Assembly (NCBI GenBank): GCA_023014335.1
Contig: JAECYW010000008.1
Location: 620,001 to 684,000, forward strand
Direction of reading: 5' to 3'
DNA length: 64,000 nt
Source: Galerina marginata
Lineage: Eukaryota; Basidiomycota; Agaricomycetes; Agaricales; Galerinaceae
A program made the translations under genes and the position numbers. Below are positions 43,013-55,502 of the stretch, one piece after another. Positions within the stretch are counted from its first letter, which is position 1. Every line of letters starts with the position of its first letter. A model generated the notes under the pieces. The model did not search any database, was not told where the DNA came from, and saw only the letters and a program-made list of their open reading frames with translations.

Positions 43013-46000
43013 ATGGCGCACCAGCAGCAGCAGCAGCAAGGACACTACTCACGCTGGTCAACCCGCCAGTCCCCACCGACCCCCTCCCACCTCGCCACCC
43101 CCACCGGCTCCCACTCCAACTCAAGCAGCAGCGGCGGCAGCCACGACGGCGTGCAATACGCAGACTACCACCCCCCCGCCCCCAGCGCACCCGCAACCCC
43201 AGGCGGTGGCGTCCGCTCGAGCCCCTCCACCCCGCACCACCTCGAAGACGCCCGCCTCCTCGCGTCCCAGCCGTCCTCCCCTATCCCCGCAGACTACTCC
43301 GCCGCCCAGCCCTTGCCTCGCAGCGGGCCCCTCCCCACCCGCTCGGGGTCAACCAACTCGTTCACCCCGTCCCCTCTCAACCCCGCCCTGCCCCACGCCG
43401 CGAACAGCGCAGGCATCGGCGCAGGCCCCTTCTCCCCCCCGCCCTCGTCCAACTCGGCGCCGAACCCGTTCAGCCGCGCCTCCTCCTCCCGCCCGAGCTC
43501 AGCAGGCGCTGGGCTCGTGCGCCACGCGACTATGCAGCAGCAGCAGCAACATCAGGGGACGGGGGCGGCAGAGGCGGATGTCATCGCTACCCTCGGGCTC
43601 GGCACCAATTCCTCCGGGTTCCCGCCCAACATGGGGCAGCAGCACGGGTCGATGGTGCTCTACCGCCTCGCCGACGACTCGCGACTCCCCCCCACCTCCT
43701 CCGCATCAGGAGCGAGCTCCCTGTCCCGCGCGGGTAGCTCCAAAGACCCCTTACTCATCCCTCCGAGACTCTTCCCCCAAGGCAGAGGCAACCGCGCGAG
43801 CTTCGCCTCCAGCTCGGGGGACAGCATCGTCTCGCTCGCGGAGTCGAAGTATCCGGCTACGCTGGGTACGATGTCGAGTGTGCGGGGGCTGGTGCCGTAC
43901 GCGTACGATCCTGCGCTGGATGAGAGCGAGCCGTTCGACGAAGAGGATCTCCTGCACGATCCGAACCCGAACGCGCATCTGAGCCAAAAATACCGGGGGC
44001 TCGGGGGTGGTGGGGGCGGAGCAGAGAAGGGTCGCGGCGGCGCAGGCGAAGGAGGCTCTGCAGGGAAGGGGAAGGGAGCTAAAGGGAGACCGATGATGAA
44101 CTGGGAGAAAAAGTCCTTCCCCTGGCGCGGGATCGTGAACATGTCGGTTCTCCTCTTCTTGGTGCTGGGGTTGTTGTGTCTGTTTGTCTTCTATCCGGTG
44201 TTGACGTTTTATCGCGATGCGGCGCGGAATAATGCGATTGAGGGGAATATTAGGATTAATTCTACGGGTGCGTGTCTCTCTGTCTCCTCCTTTCTCATAT
44301 TAATGAACTTTTTTTTGGGTTAGGTCAAGCGCCGGTACTGTAAGCCCCCTCCCCCTCCCCCCTCCCCCCTACCCCTTCTCCTTTCCATCCACCCCATCTA
44401 ACCCGAACCACAACAGATTCCAAATGCCAGACCTGATCGACACCGACACCCCCGACTCGGCCAAGTCCCGCACCGGGTTCGACGGGAAGCAGTACGAGCT
44501 CGTCTTTTCGGACGAGTTTAATATCGCGGGGAGGAGCTTTTATCCTGGTACGTTTTGCTTTTTATTTTTTTTTATTTTGAGTTTTGGGGTTTTGGGGTTT
44601 TGGATGTTCGATTCGATTCGATTCGATTCAGGCTTCTGTCTCTTTCTTTCTACCTTGTCGGAGCGCAGCGGCAGCTTCTACCCTACCCTACCCTACCCTC
44701 TTGGTCGTTGTCGTTTGTGCTTGCCCATTTCCCGACCTGGTCGCTGCGTTTCACACCGCTTACATCTTACGTCACTTTCCGCTTCCCGCTTCCCGCTTCA
44801 CACCAGTTTACTTCGGCCTTCACACCACGGGGAGGGAAGCCCTATGCGTTCGAAGATGCTTGGCGTGGTGCTTTCTTTCTTTCTTTTCGTGTTTCTGTTT
44901 TCTGTTTTCTGTTTTCGTGTATCGGATGTTTTCATCCCTCCCGTTTGGGAGGTTTTGTTTTATTTTATTTTCGTTGTTCGTTCGAACTGGGTTCCTTCCA
45001 TTCGGGTTTTCATTTCTCCTTTCTCCCTTCTCCTTGTTGTGTGTTTTTTGGTTGGTTGGTTTTTGGTTCGGATGGATGGATGGATGGATGGATGGTTGGT
45101 TTATGCGTTCACTCGGCAGGTTACTCTACGCGACGGTGTCTTTTGCTTCGTTTCTGTTTTTCTTTCCTTTCCTTTCCTTTTCTTCTTCTCTGCATCATCA
45201 GAGCTGCATGGCCAGCGTGGCTCTGAGGTGGCATCGAATGGTGTTCTTCTCTCATTCGCACGCTGCGGAACCCTCGTTTTGTGTTTGGCGGTTGAGTTTG
45301 TGCTTTGCTTTTGTGCCCTCTTTTCTATTTATGTTTCTGTTCTTCCTTTCCTTCTTCTTTCGCATAGATGGGTGGATGGTTGGATGGCCGGATGACGTGT
45401 CCTATTCCCCAATTTCCAAGTTGGAGGTGCTGCGCATCGAAGTGTCGGCTAGCAGCTCGTAGCTTGGGATTCGAATGATATAGCCATGGATATACCGAAG
45501 TCGTCGCCGTTGCTGCTACTGGGTTGGGTTGGGTTGGAGTTTGTGCTGCCCAGCCTTTCTCTAATTTGTTCTGTTCTGGGGTTCGTACCCTGGTTTTGAC
45601 ACTTTCTGGCGTGGCATGGTGTGGCGGGTGAAGGATGGCATCGGCTGAGGAGGACAGGAGAAGCGGATAGGACGGAGACAGTTGACACTCGACTGACTGT
45701 CGGGTCTCGACTGTCGGGTCTCGGTGTTCTTGATTTCATTTTCCTTCATTTTTCGATTATTGCTGGTCTATTTTTAGCTCTAGCCTTGGTGTCGTTCATT
45801 TTGCCTCTGCTCGTCATTTCATTTTACCTTTTCATTCTTATCGTTCATTCCTCTCTCTTTTCATCTCCATCTCCATCTTTTCCTTTATTCCGAGTACTAA
45901 CCACATACTCTCCCCTTATTCCAACAGGGGACGACCCGTTCTGGGAAGCTGTCGATCTATGGTACGGCGCTACGGGGGATCTGGAGTGGTATGACCCGTC

Positions 46001-47841
46001 ACAAATCACCACGCGGGATGGCGCGTTGATCATCACGATGGACTCGACGTCGACGACGCAGGCTGGGTTAACGCCAGGTGAGCATCCTCCTCGTCTTCTC
46101 TCCCTCTCCTCTCCTGCCTTTGTCCTTTGTCATCTCAACCAAATGCTGACTATCACTTATTACCGGCAGGCTCGACAGCGCCGTTCACAGAAGCGCAGAA
46201 CCACGGGTTGGACTATCGGTCGGGGATGCTGCAGTCGTGGAATAAGTTTTGCTTCACGACGGGGTATGTTGAGGTTAGCGTGACGTTCCCGGGGCCGGAT
46301 CAGCAGACGCAGGGTTATGTGAGTGTTTCTTTTTGAGTTTTTTGGAGTTTTGGTTTTGGTGTTGGTGTTTTGTTTGTTGTCTGGGTTGGAATTGTCGTGT
46401 TGGAATTTTGGCTGGCGTTGGGATGTGCACTTTGATCTTTGCTCATGGATCGTTATCCGGCACTTTTTGTTCCACTTCCTCTGCAATTCATCGACATCTT
46501 GCTGACGCGCCATCTCTCGTTTTAGTGGCCCGGCGCATGGACGATGGGTAATCTAGCACGGCCTGGATATGCAGCGACGACAGATGGGATGTGGCCTTAC
46601 ACGTGTGTTTCCTCTCTTCGTTCATATCCACAACCTTTTCTGATGGCTGCTTGACCTTTCAGATACGACTCGTGCGACGTCGGCACATTCCCTAACCAGA
46701 CGAACAAAGACGGACAAGGCCCTGCTGCGGCCCTTCACTCCGATGCGTCTCGCGAGAAGTACAACTTTGAGTTGAGCTGGTTGAGCGGGCAGCGATTATC
46801 GTACGTCTCCTTCCACCTATCCACCTCATCCTCCAAGTATTAACACATAACCCGCCAGTGCCTGCTCATGCCCAGGCTCCGACCACCCAGGGCCCACACC
46901 CAGCAAAGGCCGCGGCGCGCCCGAAATCGACGTCTTCGAGACGGAGAAGGACAAGGACTTCGCCACTGGTCAAGTCGTATCGCAGTCTGCGCAGTTCGCG
47001 CCATTCAGCCATGATTATATCTACTACAACGACTCTGGCCAATGGAGCAACTTCAACCCAGGGATGACGCGGGCGAACACGTACAGGGGCAGCGCGGTGC
47101 AGCAGGCTGTGAGTGCGTTGACGCGGACGCCGACGGATATTTTTCAGGGCTCGGGGGCGAATTATCATACGTTTGGTGTGTTTTGGTTATTTTGTTTTTG
47201 GAATTCTAGGCTTTGCTTATGGTGTTTTTGTGTTTAGGCTTTGAGTACTGGTCAGATCCCAATGACCGTAATGCTGGCACCATCACGTGGCAGGCCGACG
47301 GGCAGAAGACACATCAGGTCTTGGCCTCTGCTGTTGCGCCTGATCAGGGCACTGGAGGAAGCGGGGTCGGGCAGAGGCTGATACCGGAGGAGCCGATGAG
47401 CCTCGTGCTGAACTTGGGCATTTCGCGTGCGTGACCCTTTGTCTGTCCTCCTGCTCTGTAGGCACCTCATGCTGACGACGACTGCGTTTATGTTTCTGTA
47501 GCGAATTGGCAGACCATCGACCTGTCGTCAATGCAGTTCCCGGCGGAGATGAAGGTCGACTACATACGTGTGTATCAGCGGAAGGGGCAGACGAATACAG
47601 GGTGTAGTCCGAAGAATTATCCGACGGCGGATTATATTAATAGTCATCTGGAGGCGTATACTAGTGCGTCTGCTATTCTGTTCTCTTCTGTCCTGGGCTT
47701 GCCTGACTGGTTGTTTTCAGATGTGAACATGACGACGTGGAAATGGCAGAAACCGAAGAACTCATTGGTAGGTTTTTTGCTTGTTCGTAATCTTATCCAG
47801 AGTTTGGTGCTGACATTGGTTGATAGTACGATGGTTGTTAG
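43013..47841 (+). CDS. KRE6: KRE6/SKN1 family beta-glucan synthesis protein (GH16-like)
   Basis: Type II membrane protein of the secretory pathway required for cell-wall beta-1,6-glucan in yeast. The start [13 protein letters not shown] opens a ~380-residue Ser/Pro-rich cytosolic tail. A single transmembrane helix follows ([26 protein letters not shown]). The lumenal SKN1/GH16-like domain includes [55 protein letters not shown] and the catalytic-type ExDxxE motif in [11 protein letters not shown]. It continues with [19 protein letters not shown] and ends [18 protein letters not shown]. First exons: 43013-44277, a 16-nt microexon 44324-44339, 44417-44547, then a 1,380-bp intron (44548-45927), then 45928-46077, 46170-46318 and 46526 onward to the TAG at 47839-47841. 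Exon sequence is more GC-rich than the flanks. Single copy in the window, lying between the inverted duplication arms. Confidence 0.92.
44548..45927 (+). other. unusually long (1,380 bp) KRE6 intron rich in simple repeats
   Basis: The donor GTACGT follows ...SFYPG and the acceptor CAACAG precedes DDPFWEA, keeping the frame. The interior is T/C-rich with ATTCG repeats (~44609-44630), CCCTA x4 (~44683-44700), GGAT repeats (~45070-45096) and GGTTGG runs. ORFs of up to 323 residues here are low-complexity Phe/Ser/Leu strings, not genes. Confidence 0.75.
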
Positions 47842-49079
47842 CCTCCATCTACACCGACGTTCCTTTCTTTCCTTCTGTCAACGGACCACAATTTTAAATT
47901 CAAAATGAAAAAGGGGTCTAGATCGGCCTCAGCAACCATTGTTCAAATAGAAATTCCTTCCTATCCACTTGTCTACATCGGAAAAAACATTGTGCTATTG
48001 TATGTTCTCCTCGTCGTCACGCACCCGCATCTCTTCCCCCACCTCCCTTCCCGCCTCCCTTTCCTGGACGTCCGCGATGGCGTTGGCCGCCCGCCCTTGA
48101 ACCCTGACATTCGTCATCCTCCAACCACCAGCCCACACTCCTTCCTCAGAGGTCCATACCATCGCATTTCCTCGTTCTAGGCCGCCTCCCGTACCGTCGT
48201 CATCCCCATCGTCATGTCTGCTCATGCCTAATATACCAAGCACTTCCTTCGTCGCATGCTCCATATATTCCTTACACCACGCTACCTATCTTACACCTGT
48301 ACGATCTGTCGGCCCTCTCTCTTTTTATCCCTTTGGCCCACCTTGCACCTGCCTTAATCGGCCCTTCCTTCCCTCGAGCCTGTTCGACACCTGGCATCAC
48401 GTACATGATACAGCATACTTATGTGCACTCTTTAATACACTACCCTCTTTCACCTTTTCACCCGTGTCTGACGAACGGCGTCCACCCATGGTGGACCGAG
48501 TCAGGCACATGTTGCGACCCAGACATGTTTCCCTACCTTACTTTGGATCCTGCTCTTTTGCTTTACTTGTCCTCTGGTGTTCTGTCACATAGACTTGCAT
48601 CCACGCATACTACATCCATCCACATCGCACTTTTATCCCCGCACTTAAATACCAGTTAGCATTAGGATATCCCGGCCGTCATCCTCATCCACCTCTACCG
48701 TCCATCCCGATTCCTATAGTGTTATCACCACGCTCTTTGTAAGCTCTACGTTCGTTTCTTCTTTAAACCTTCACCTTGACTTTCACCTTCAAAAAGTTTA
48801 GTATCGATAAGGTTTCTATTATTTATTCCTTTTTCTTATTCTTTATTCCCTTTTATTCCGTCTTTTCCGTCTTTCTATCTCAGGCTTTTTCATACCGTCT
48901 GTCTTTATATTTCGCATGGGTTACGTATGGACTTGTTATATCGATATAGCGAACGCTGCGAGCTAAACCAACAACGAATTTCTTTGCCTCCTCCTTTTTT
49001 GTGGGTTGATGAATCTCAGACTTTGAGCTCACAGCTGTGCTACACTGGCTGCGATTTACGCGTACGTGCGTAAATTCAA
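47842..49079. other. intergenic region downstream of KRE6
   Basis: C/T-rich, no gene recognised; ORFs are low complexity. From about 48980 the sequence resembles BTB-gene downstream regions (also near 56940-57010), marking the edge of duplicated DNA. Confidence 0.5.
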
Positions 49080-49195
49080 CTTATACGATGAGAATCGCAC
49101 TAGATCTGAATCCCATGTAGGAAGCCCGAGGTAGGTAAGTAGGTCATCCCATATCTTCTCTTGGCCAGCTTTATATAGAGAAATAAGGTGAAGCG
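49080..49195 (-). pseudogene. relic of BTB gene 3' end
   Basis: The minus strand encodes LISLYKAGQEKIWDDLLTYLGLPTWDSDL, matching the conserved C-terminus of the BTB proteins (IMPLYEAGVEKIWDELPTYFGLPEWANLK). Upstream (towards 49200) homology stops abruptly at segment X'. Only the last exon fragment is left. Confidence 0.65.
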
Positions 49196-50600
49196 TACGG
49201 TAAAGCCGGATTGCCGACCACGACATGGTCGACACCGATTCTATGTACATTTCAGGCTCCGCGAACACCTTTCTTCTTTCACCCGTCCACAATCTTTGTC
49301 CAGTCCGTCTGAACGACCAGTTCATCCCGCGCCGCGTTTTCACTCAGGCTGGCACCCCCCTCATGCGAGTCATCTACAACGATTCAGATTCAGAGCATCG
49401 CATACAATCCGTGTAAACTATTTATCTCTTGCGGACCAGGGCCCTTGGCGCCCACGATCGCCTTCGGGAGGACAAAGCAGACTGGAACTGGGAGGTGACA
49501 AAATCCTGCGATGCGATGTCCAAGGTCCTTGTCAGTTTTTCGCGCTTGTGGAACTGGCGATGAACTCGCATATACAGGTTCATTGTTGTTTTCTCACGTT
49601 CCAACTTTGCGCAGTCCTCTCGCTTAGACTCCCTTCATACACATTCCTACCTTCGCTATCATCACAATATCATCATAAGCACCGATTGTCAATTTATACT
49701 ACAGGCGCTCCTCCAGATCTCGTCTATCAGCGCTCTCCTCCTGCGCGGCTCTGCCTTTTCTATACATCTCCTTTTCATGCCAAAGATCAACTCAAGGACA
49801 GGAATGTCAAACGAACTCGAAGGACGCTGGGAAGCATCTGCGCTTTTTTCACCTTCCGGTCTTTCCGGAATGAGGCCTGTTGTCCTTGCGTGCCGCGGCA
49901 GCTTCAAGAGAGGAAAGACCCCAGTGGCGAACTCGCATATGGGCCCACCACTCCTTTTCGAGCTCTGTTAGACGTTGGTCTGACCACCTTGCGGTGTCTC
50001 TATTCGTTTTGCGATCCAATTCTGCAAGGGGTTAATGACCCATCCCACCAATATGGCCTATCGATCCAGACGAGGAAATTACCAAAGCGAGTCCCGATGG
50101 CCTTGACTACTCTATCACCCGTTGGCGTTGGCTCTCTCGACTCATCGGAGCAAGCCAGACGCCCTGCCATCCATCTACTAGTACTGGTCATCAGTGGTCA
50201 GGCACAGGTGATACGAAGATTTCCAGTCGCAATGGGCCTGCTTTTTCCGTCTTCTCACTTATGACACCAAGCCAAGGATCCCTTTTTTTCTGCTCTCTCT
50301 CCGGCCATTTCAAATCGTATACTCCAAACACGTTTCCTTCTCACACATTTGTTGCCCAGTACAGCGATGAGATTAAGAACCAGGTCTGCCAGTCTGGTGC
50401 CTACGAAAGACACGATTGTGCTTTGATCCTCTGGTGATCAAATCCCGAACGTGCTTTTCTGACTTCGAACTACATGACGGTTACTTCCTGGTTCTTTTCT
50501 TTGGCTGGTCAGTGAAGCAAGTAGGAGGCCTAAGGAGGCTTCTCAATGTAGATTCCTGCTTCGTTCTATACTTCACGCAGGCTCAGTGCTTTATTATGAA
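49190..50600 (+). repeat. right arm of inverted duplication (segment X')
   Basis: Matches the complement of 37190-39180. Shared landmarks in order are the GCCGGATTGCCGACCACGAC end, GGCTCCGCGAACA, CTTGGCGCCCACGATCGCC, the LEGRWEASALF stretch, the ERKDPSGELAYG stretch, and TTCTCACACATTTGTTGCCC. A 358-residue open frame (49188-50264) spans it, but the left copy does not keep that frame throughout, so coding status is doubtful. Confidence 0.65.
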
Positions 50601-50746
50601 GACCGTCTCTTCCTCACCCAAATTCAACTTTCTTGAAGAGACTTACATACCAATGTAAACAAAGAAGGTGTATAGACAAAGATGCCTTTAGTTCAGAGCT
50701 GTCAACTTGCCTACAAGTCCATCGTCTTTGAAGGAACTCGAAAGTG

Positions 50747-52385
50747 CTAAGAGTACAAGTAATCAGAAACACGCAAGTCATCGGGAAAAAACTTTTCATA
50801 TGCATGAAGAGCAGCAATGAAATTTGACTGACTTCTAGCTGGAAATAGAGGAGGTCAGCAAGGAGGGTTGGTATTGGGGAATATCGTACTGTCATAAACC
50901 ATCGATGTCTGCCTTCCGGATGCACTCTGGTGCCACAAAAAAGCGGACTTCTTCCAGTCACAGAGCCAGACCTTTTTGAGCTGGGAAAATCGGCTAGAAA
51001 GCTTGGTTAGTGTTTCTCTATGTTTAACGTCTATATCCTCGGAAGCACTCGCTGTCCAGTTTAACCTTAGCGACTGTATGTGCGGCGACAAAGGAATATT
51101 GGTTAAATCGTCTAAGAAGGTCTGCAAGAAGGATTTAGCCTGCAATTCAATAAAGCAATGTTGGGCTGACCTCTGGAGTAATGTCTCTGCTTGTATATAA
51201 TGTCTCCACTGATAGGCTCTGCAATTTTGTGAGAATGACGCAAAGGCTTGCGAGATCGCTGTATTTGACTGATCGGATATTGACGTGAAAATGAGTCAAG
51301 TCTGTCAAGTACTGAGAATAAATGGGCGAGGAAAAAAGCTCCAAATAGACTGAGAAATCTTCTCCGGCAGCTACTGGCAGGCTATCCAAATACAAGCGCC
51401 GAAATTGCTGTGATTTCGAGGATCGGCCTATCAGGAGTGGAAGGAGTTCATATGGGCCGCAGTAATCATGAAGGTAGGGAACAGGGGATATCAGAGGCAA
51501 TTTGTAAGCCTCGATTACCTGCTTCCATTCGTTCGTTTTTCCAGATCCAGGGGCTAATTTTAGAAATTGGATTCTGGGTGTCTTGGAGAGAAGGAGGGGG
51601 AAATCGCGCAGCATGCCAATGGTCATCGACATCTCCAGCGATATGAGCGAACTGAATTTGCCAGTGGGGCTAATTTTCTGTACGAGAAGTGAAGAAACAT
51701 GATCTGGTTTTATGAAAAGGTGTTCGAGTCGGTTCAGATCCAAGACGCTTAACCAGAGCTTGACTGTTTGGGTGTACATGCCTTCGAGGTTGCTCGGAGG
51801 GTCCCGGAAGCGAAACTCATGCAAGTGCAAAGATATGTTCACCGGAGAAAGGAGTTTGCAACAAGTGAGGCCCACGAACTTCAGCTGTGGTAATCTAGAG
51901 ATTTGTTGGAGTGCGAAGGCATCGAATTTGGTATAGCTTGACTGGAAGCTTCGTGCATTTCTGAACTGCGGAAGGACTTGATAAAACTTCCTCCACATGG
52001 AGTCGAGATCGTCAAGTGGGGTTTCGGGGATGATGGTAGTTGGTTTTTTCCAGGGAAGTAGCTCAATATGGCGCACGTAGCCCGCGATCGGCTCAGAACT
52101 GAAGAACTCTAAGCGATAGAGCTCACGATCTATTTCGTCCGATGGGGGCATGGTTTGCTGGGATCCTTTCTGTTGACTTGGGGTGGGGCCGAGAACAAAA
52201 GAACGGTAAATAAAGGTGCGACACATGAGAGGAAGTGCAAGTGAGCGAAATGCTCGGCATGTCGATGAAGTCTTCACCAAGGTTTCGCGAGGATGGGTTT
52301 CGGTGTCAAGTTCGGCGATGTTATCAAAAATCTTGATCCAAACGTCGACGGGAAGTGCATCAATCTCGTTTTTCAAGGAAGCCAT
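50747..52385 (-). CDS. F-box protein (F-box 2)
   Basis: Close paralogue of F-box 1, inverted. The ATG at 52385 (MASLKNEIDALPVDVWIKIFDNIAEL) starts exon 1. Exon 1 ends in ...SRDITPE before 51165, exon 2 starts TFLDDLTNIPLSPHIQSLRLNW (about 51118), and exon 3 reads TRSQSNFIAALHAYEKFFPDDLRVSDYLYS to the stop at 50747. The F-box lies at residues ~8-60 with a Leu-rich body after it. No frameshift seen. It is head to head with the broken RS-TM/BTB chimera at 52741, so its original RS-TM partner is destroyed. Ubiquitin-ligase adaptor role from family knowledge. Confidence 0.8.
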
Positions 52386-52740
52386 CAAATGGTAGAGACT
52401 CCCAAGGACCAAATTGGAGATTTGTATGATTCAATGAGATGGTAGAAGGTGAGTCTGAGTGAAGGGGTTTTCTTGCTGATTATTCGGTCCGGTTCCTGCC
52501 GTCCGATGATCGCGGCGTAGGCACCATTGGTTTGTTTTTGTCACTGCGATTTTTCTTAACTTGAACATCTAGACAAGTACAACTGTACTAGGAGCAAACA
52601 GATTACCCACCACCTCACGGTCTTTGGGTCCACGGTTGGCCTGGCTTTTGCAGCTTCGATTCCCTCGTTGAACCCTTCTCATTGCGTGCTCATCCGTTTT
52701 GCAACCCTCAGCCTGAGCACCTCCATCTAAGACGTTGATC
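52386..52740. promoter_or_regulatory. conserved head-to-head spacer, copy 2
   Basis: 355 bp homologous to 33202-33537, 55503-55840 and 59149-59495, including GGTTTGTTTTTGTCA, GGTTCCTGCCGTCCGATGATCGCGG-like and CTAGACAAGTACAACTGTACTAGG-like blocks. The RS-TM side now drives only a truncated fragment. Confidence 0.55.
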
Positions 52741-53597
52741 ATGACTTCCCGGTTGTACACTACCGATGCCGATAAACCTAACGAAGTTTATCCTAGTGGT
52801 TCACCGCCGCCTTATGCTTATGTTCCTGTGGACCCGTTAAACCATCCCTTGCGTTTAGTTTGAACAACATCTTAACTTCACGGTTTCGTCGCGACGGTCG
52901 TCGAAATGAACAGGCACCTGGACAGACTGGAGGACCGGGTGCAGCCAGTGCACTTGCCTATGCTCATCCGGGTGGTGGCCGTCCCCGTCATCCAATGTAT
53001 AGGCAACATACTCGCCCTTCTCGACGACCGGAAGATGGTACAATGCCGCCACAACCAACCGTTTATTCGTACGCACGAAGACCACGCGTCCCAGGCAATG
53101 AGTATGTTCCGTGACCTTATTATCTCAGTCATGCTGTGCCTGCCTCAGGCGGTGTAGACGATGACTACGTTTCGTGCTGAAGTAATTTTTTTGTCCAGGA
53201 AAACACCTTCAAACTATTGACCAGTGCAGATGGAACAGTCTGGCGTCTTTCTCCAGAGTCGATTGAAAAGCTTGTTGTCGGTCGAGTAAGAATATGCTAC
53301 GCAATTGCACAGCATAAATATGGATGGTCACGAACCTATGACCCAGCCAAAAACCCAGATTGTCTAGACCAACGCAAGTGTCTGAAGGCGCGCCTGGACT
53401 TTCTAATGAATTTGTCTACTGGAATCAACTGGGACGGTCTTGGTAAAGTTTTCCAGCCTTTGTCACCTTCAATCACCGACAAGTTTTGTGCTAACTGTGT
53501 CGATAAAATTGTGCCTCTCTATGAAGCCGGCGTCGAGAAGGTCTGGGATGAGCTACCTACTTACTTTGGGCCTCCTGCATGGCCAGATCTTAAGTAG
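52741..53597 (+). pseudogene. chimera 1: RS-TM 5' fragment joined to BTB 3' fragment
   Basis: 52741 to about 53172 is the RS-TM N-terminus (MTSRLYTTDADKPNEVYPSG...) with a 1-base deletion in CCCGTTTAAACC (about 52838) that breaks the frame. At about 53172, inside the codons for VDDDYV, the sequence switches to the middle of the BTB gene, starting in what was its intron-like/linker region before ENTFKLLTSADGTVWRL. The BTB part stays open to 53597 (126 codons from the ATG at 53217, ending PAWPDLK) but lacks the BTB domain. A stop follows soon after the junction in the RS-TM frame, so no fusion protein is expected. Confidence 0.75.
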
Positions 53598-53853
53598 AAC
53601 ACTATCCCTAATTTGCCGTTTTCGGACGTTCTCTACCATACCAGGATGAGTATACATTGGTTTAAAGTCTTTGTATTCATTATGGAGCCTGGCCATCTAA
53701 ACATTCTTAAAGAGACATACATGTCTATACTTGAATGTAAAGAAAAAGAGTGTAAAACAAAGCTACATTTAACAAGTGCAATCAGGCTTGGCTTGCAATT
53801 CCTGAACAGATCAAACTGTCTCTCGTCTTGGGAGGAACTAGAAAGTGTTAAGC

Positions 53854-55502
53854 TTACAAGTATCTAGCAAAGGGACCGAAACCATCGGGGAAAATATTGT
53901 CATGTGCACGAAGAGCAGCAATGAAATTTGACTCATTTCTAGCTGAAAATAGAGGAGGTCAGTAAGGAGGGTTTTTTATCAAGGAAAATTGTACTTTACT
54001 TTCTTGAACCATCGATGTCTCCGTTCCGGATGCACTCCGGTGCCACAAAAAAGCGGACCTTTTCCAGTCACAGAGCCAGACCTTTTTGAGCAGAGGAAAT
54101 CGGCTAGCAAGCTTGGCTTGTGTTTCTTTATGTTTAGCGTCCACATCCTCAGAAGCACTCGCTGTCCAATTTAACCTTAGCGATTGTATGTGCGGCGATA
54201 AAGGAATATTGGTTAAATCATCTAAGAAGGTCTGCAAGAAGGATTCAGCACGCAATTCATTAAAGCAAATGTCTAGCTGACCTCTGGAGTAATATCATTA
54301 TTTATATATAATGTCTCCACTGATAGGCTTTGCAATTTTGTGAGAATGACGCAAAGGCTTGCGAGATCACTGTATTTGACCGATCGGATATTGACATAAA
54401 AATGAGTCAAGTCTGTCAAGTACTGGGAATAAATGGACGAGGAAAAAAGCTCCAAATAGACTGAGAAATCTTCTCCGGCCATTACTAGCAGGCTATCCAA
54501 ATACAAGCGCCGAAATTGCTGTGATTTCAAGGATCGGCCTATTAGGAGAGGAAGGAGTTCATACGGGCCGCAGTAATCCTGGAGGTAGGGAACAGGGGAT
54601 ATCAGAGGCAATTCGTATGCCTCGATTACCTCCTTCCATTCGTTAATCCTTCCGGATCCAAGGCCTAATTTTAGAAATTGGATTCTGGGTGTTTTGGAGA
54701 GAAGGATGGGGAAATCGCGCAGCATGCCAGTGGTTATCGAGAGCTCCAGTGATATGAGCGAGTTGAATTTTCCAGTCGAGCTAATTTTCTGTACGAGAAG
54801 TGAAGGAACATGATTTGGTTTGACGTAAAGGTGTTCGAGTTGGTTCAGATCCAATATGCTTAACCAGAGGTTGACCGTTTGGGTGTGCACGCCTTCAAGG
54901 TTGGTCAGAAGGTCCCAGAAGCGAAACTCATGCAAGTGCAAAGATATGTTCACAGGGGAAAGGAGTTCGCAACAAGTGAGGCCAACGAACTTCAGCTGTG
55001 ATAATCGAGAGATTTGTTGGAGTGCGAAGGCATCAAATTTGGTGTAGCTTGACTGGAAGCTTCGGGCATTTCTGAACTGCGGGAGGACTTGATAAAATTT
55101 CCTCCACATGGAGGTGAGATCGTCAAGTGGGGTTTCGGGTATGATGGTAGTTGGTTTTGGCCAGGGGAGTAGCTTAAGATGGCGCACGTAGCTCGCGATT
55201 GGCTCAGAACTGAAGAACGTTAAACGCTGGAGCTCACGATCTATTTCGTCCGATGGGGGTACAGGCTTGGTTTGTTGGGATCCTATCTGCGGAATTGGGG
55301 TGGGCCCGAGAATGAAAGAATGGTAAATAAAGGTGCGACACATGAGAGGAAGTGCAAGTGAGCGAAATGCTCGGCATGTCGATGAAGTCTTCACCAAGGT
55401 TTCGCGGGGATGGGCTTCAGTGTCAAGTTCGGCAATATTATCGAAAATATTTATCCAAACGTCAATGGGAAGTGCATCAATCTCGTTTTCGAAGGAAGCC
55501 AT
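53854..55502 (-). CDS. F-box protein (F-box 3)
   Basis: Tandem copy of F-box 2, offset about 3.1 kb. Starts MASFENEIDALPIDVWINIFDNIAEL at 55502. Exon 1 runs to the ...NNDITPE codons near 54282, exon 2 begins TFLDDLTNIPLSPHIQSLRLNW, and exon 3 reads TRNESNFIAALRAHDNIFPDGFGPFARYL with a TAA at 53854-53856. The last exon is diverged from F-box 1 and 2 (ends ARYL rather than EYLYS/DYLYS) and matches F-box 4. Otherwise intact F-box plus Leu-rich body. Confidence 0.8.

Noticed and set aside
42741..43196. ORFs around the KRE6 start on both strands (Arg-rich)
   Set aside because: Frame shadows of GC-rich trinucleotide repeats in the 5'UTR and N-terminal coding region.
44683..44700. CCCTA repeats as a telomere remnant
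   Set aside because: The unit is 5 bp (CCCTA), not CCCTAA, and there are only about four units among other microsatellites.
44424..45462. Overlapping ORFs of 223-323 residues in three frames
   Set aside because: They lie in the long KRE6 intron and translate pyrimidine-rich simple repeats; the flanking exons join in frame across them.
49188..50264. 358-residue ORF as a real gene
   Set aside because: The inverted copy at 37190-39180 does not preserve the frame, and no signal or domain is recognisable. Kept only as a duplicated segment.
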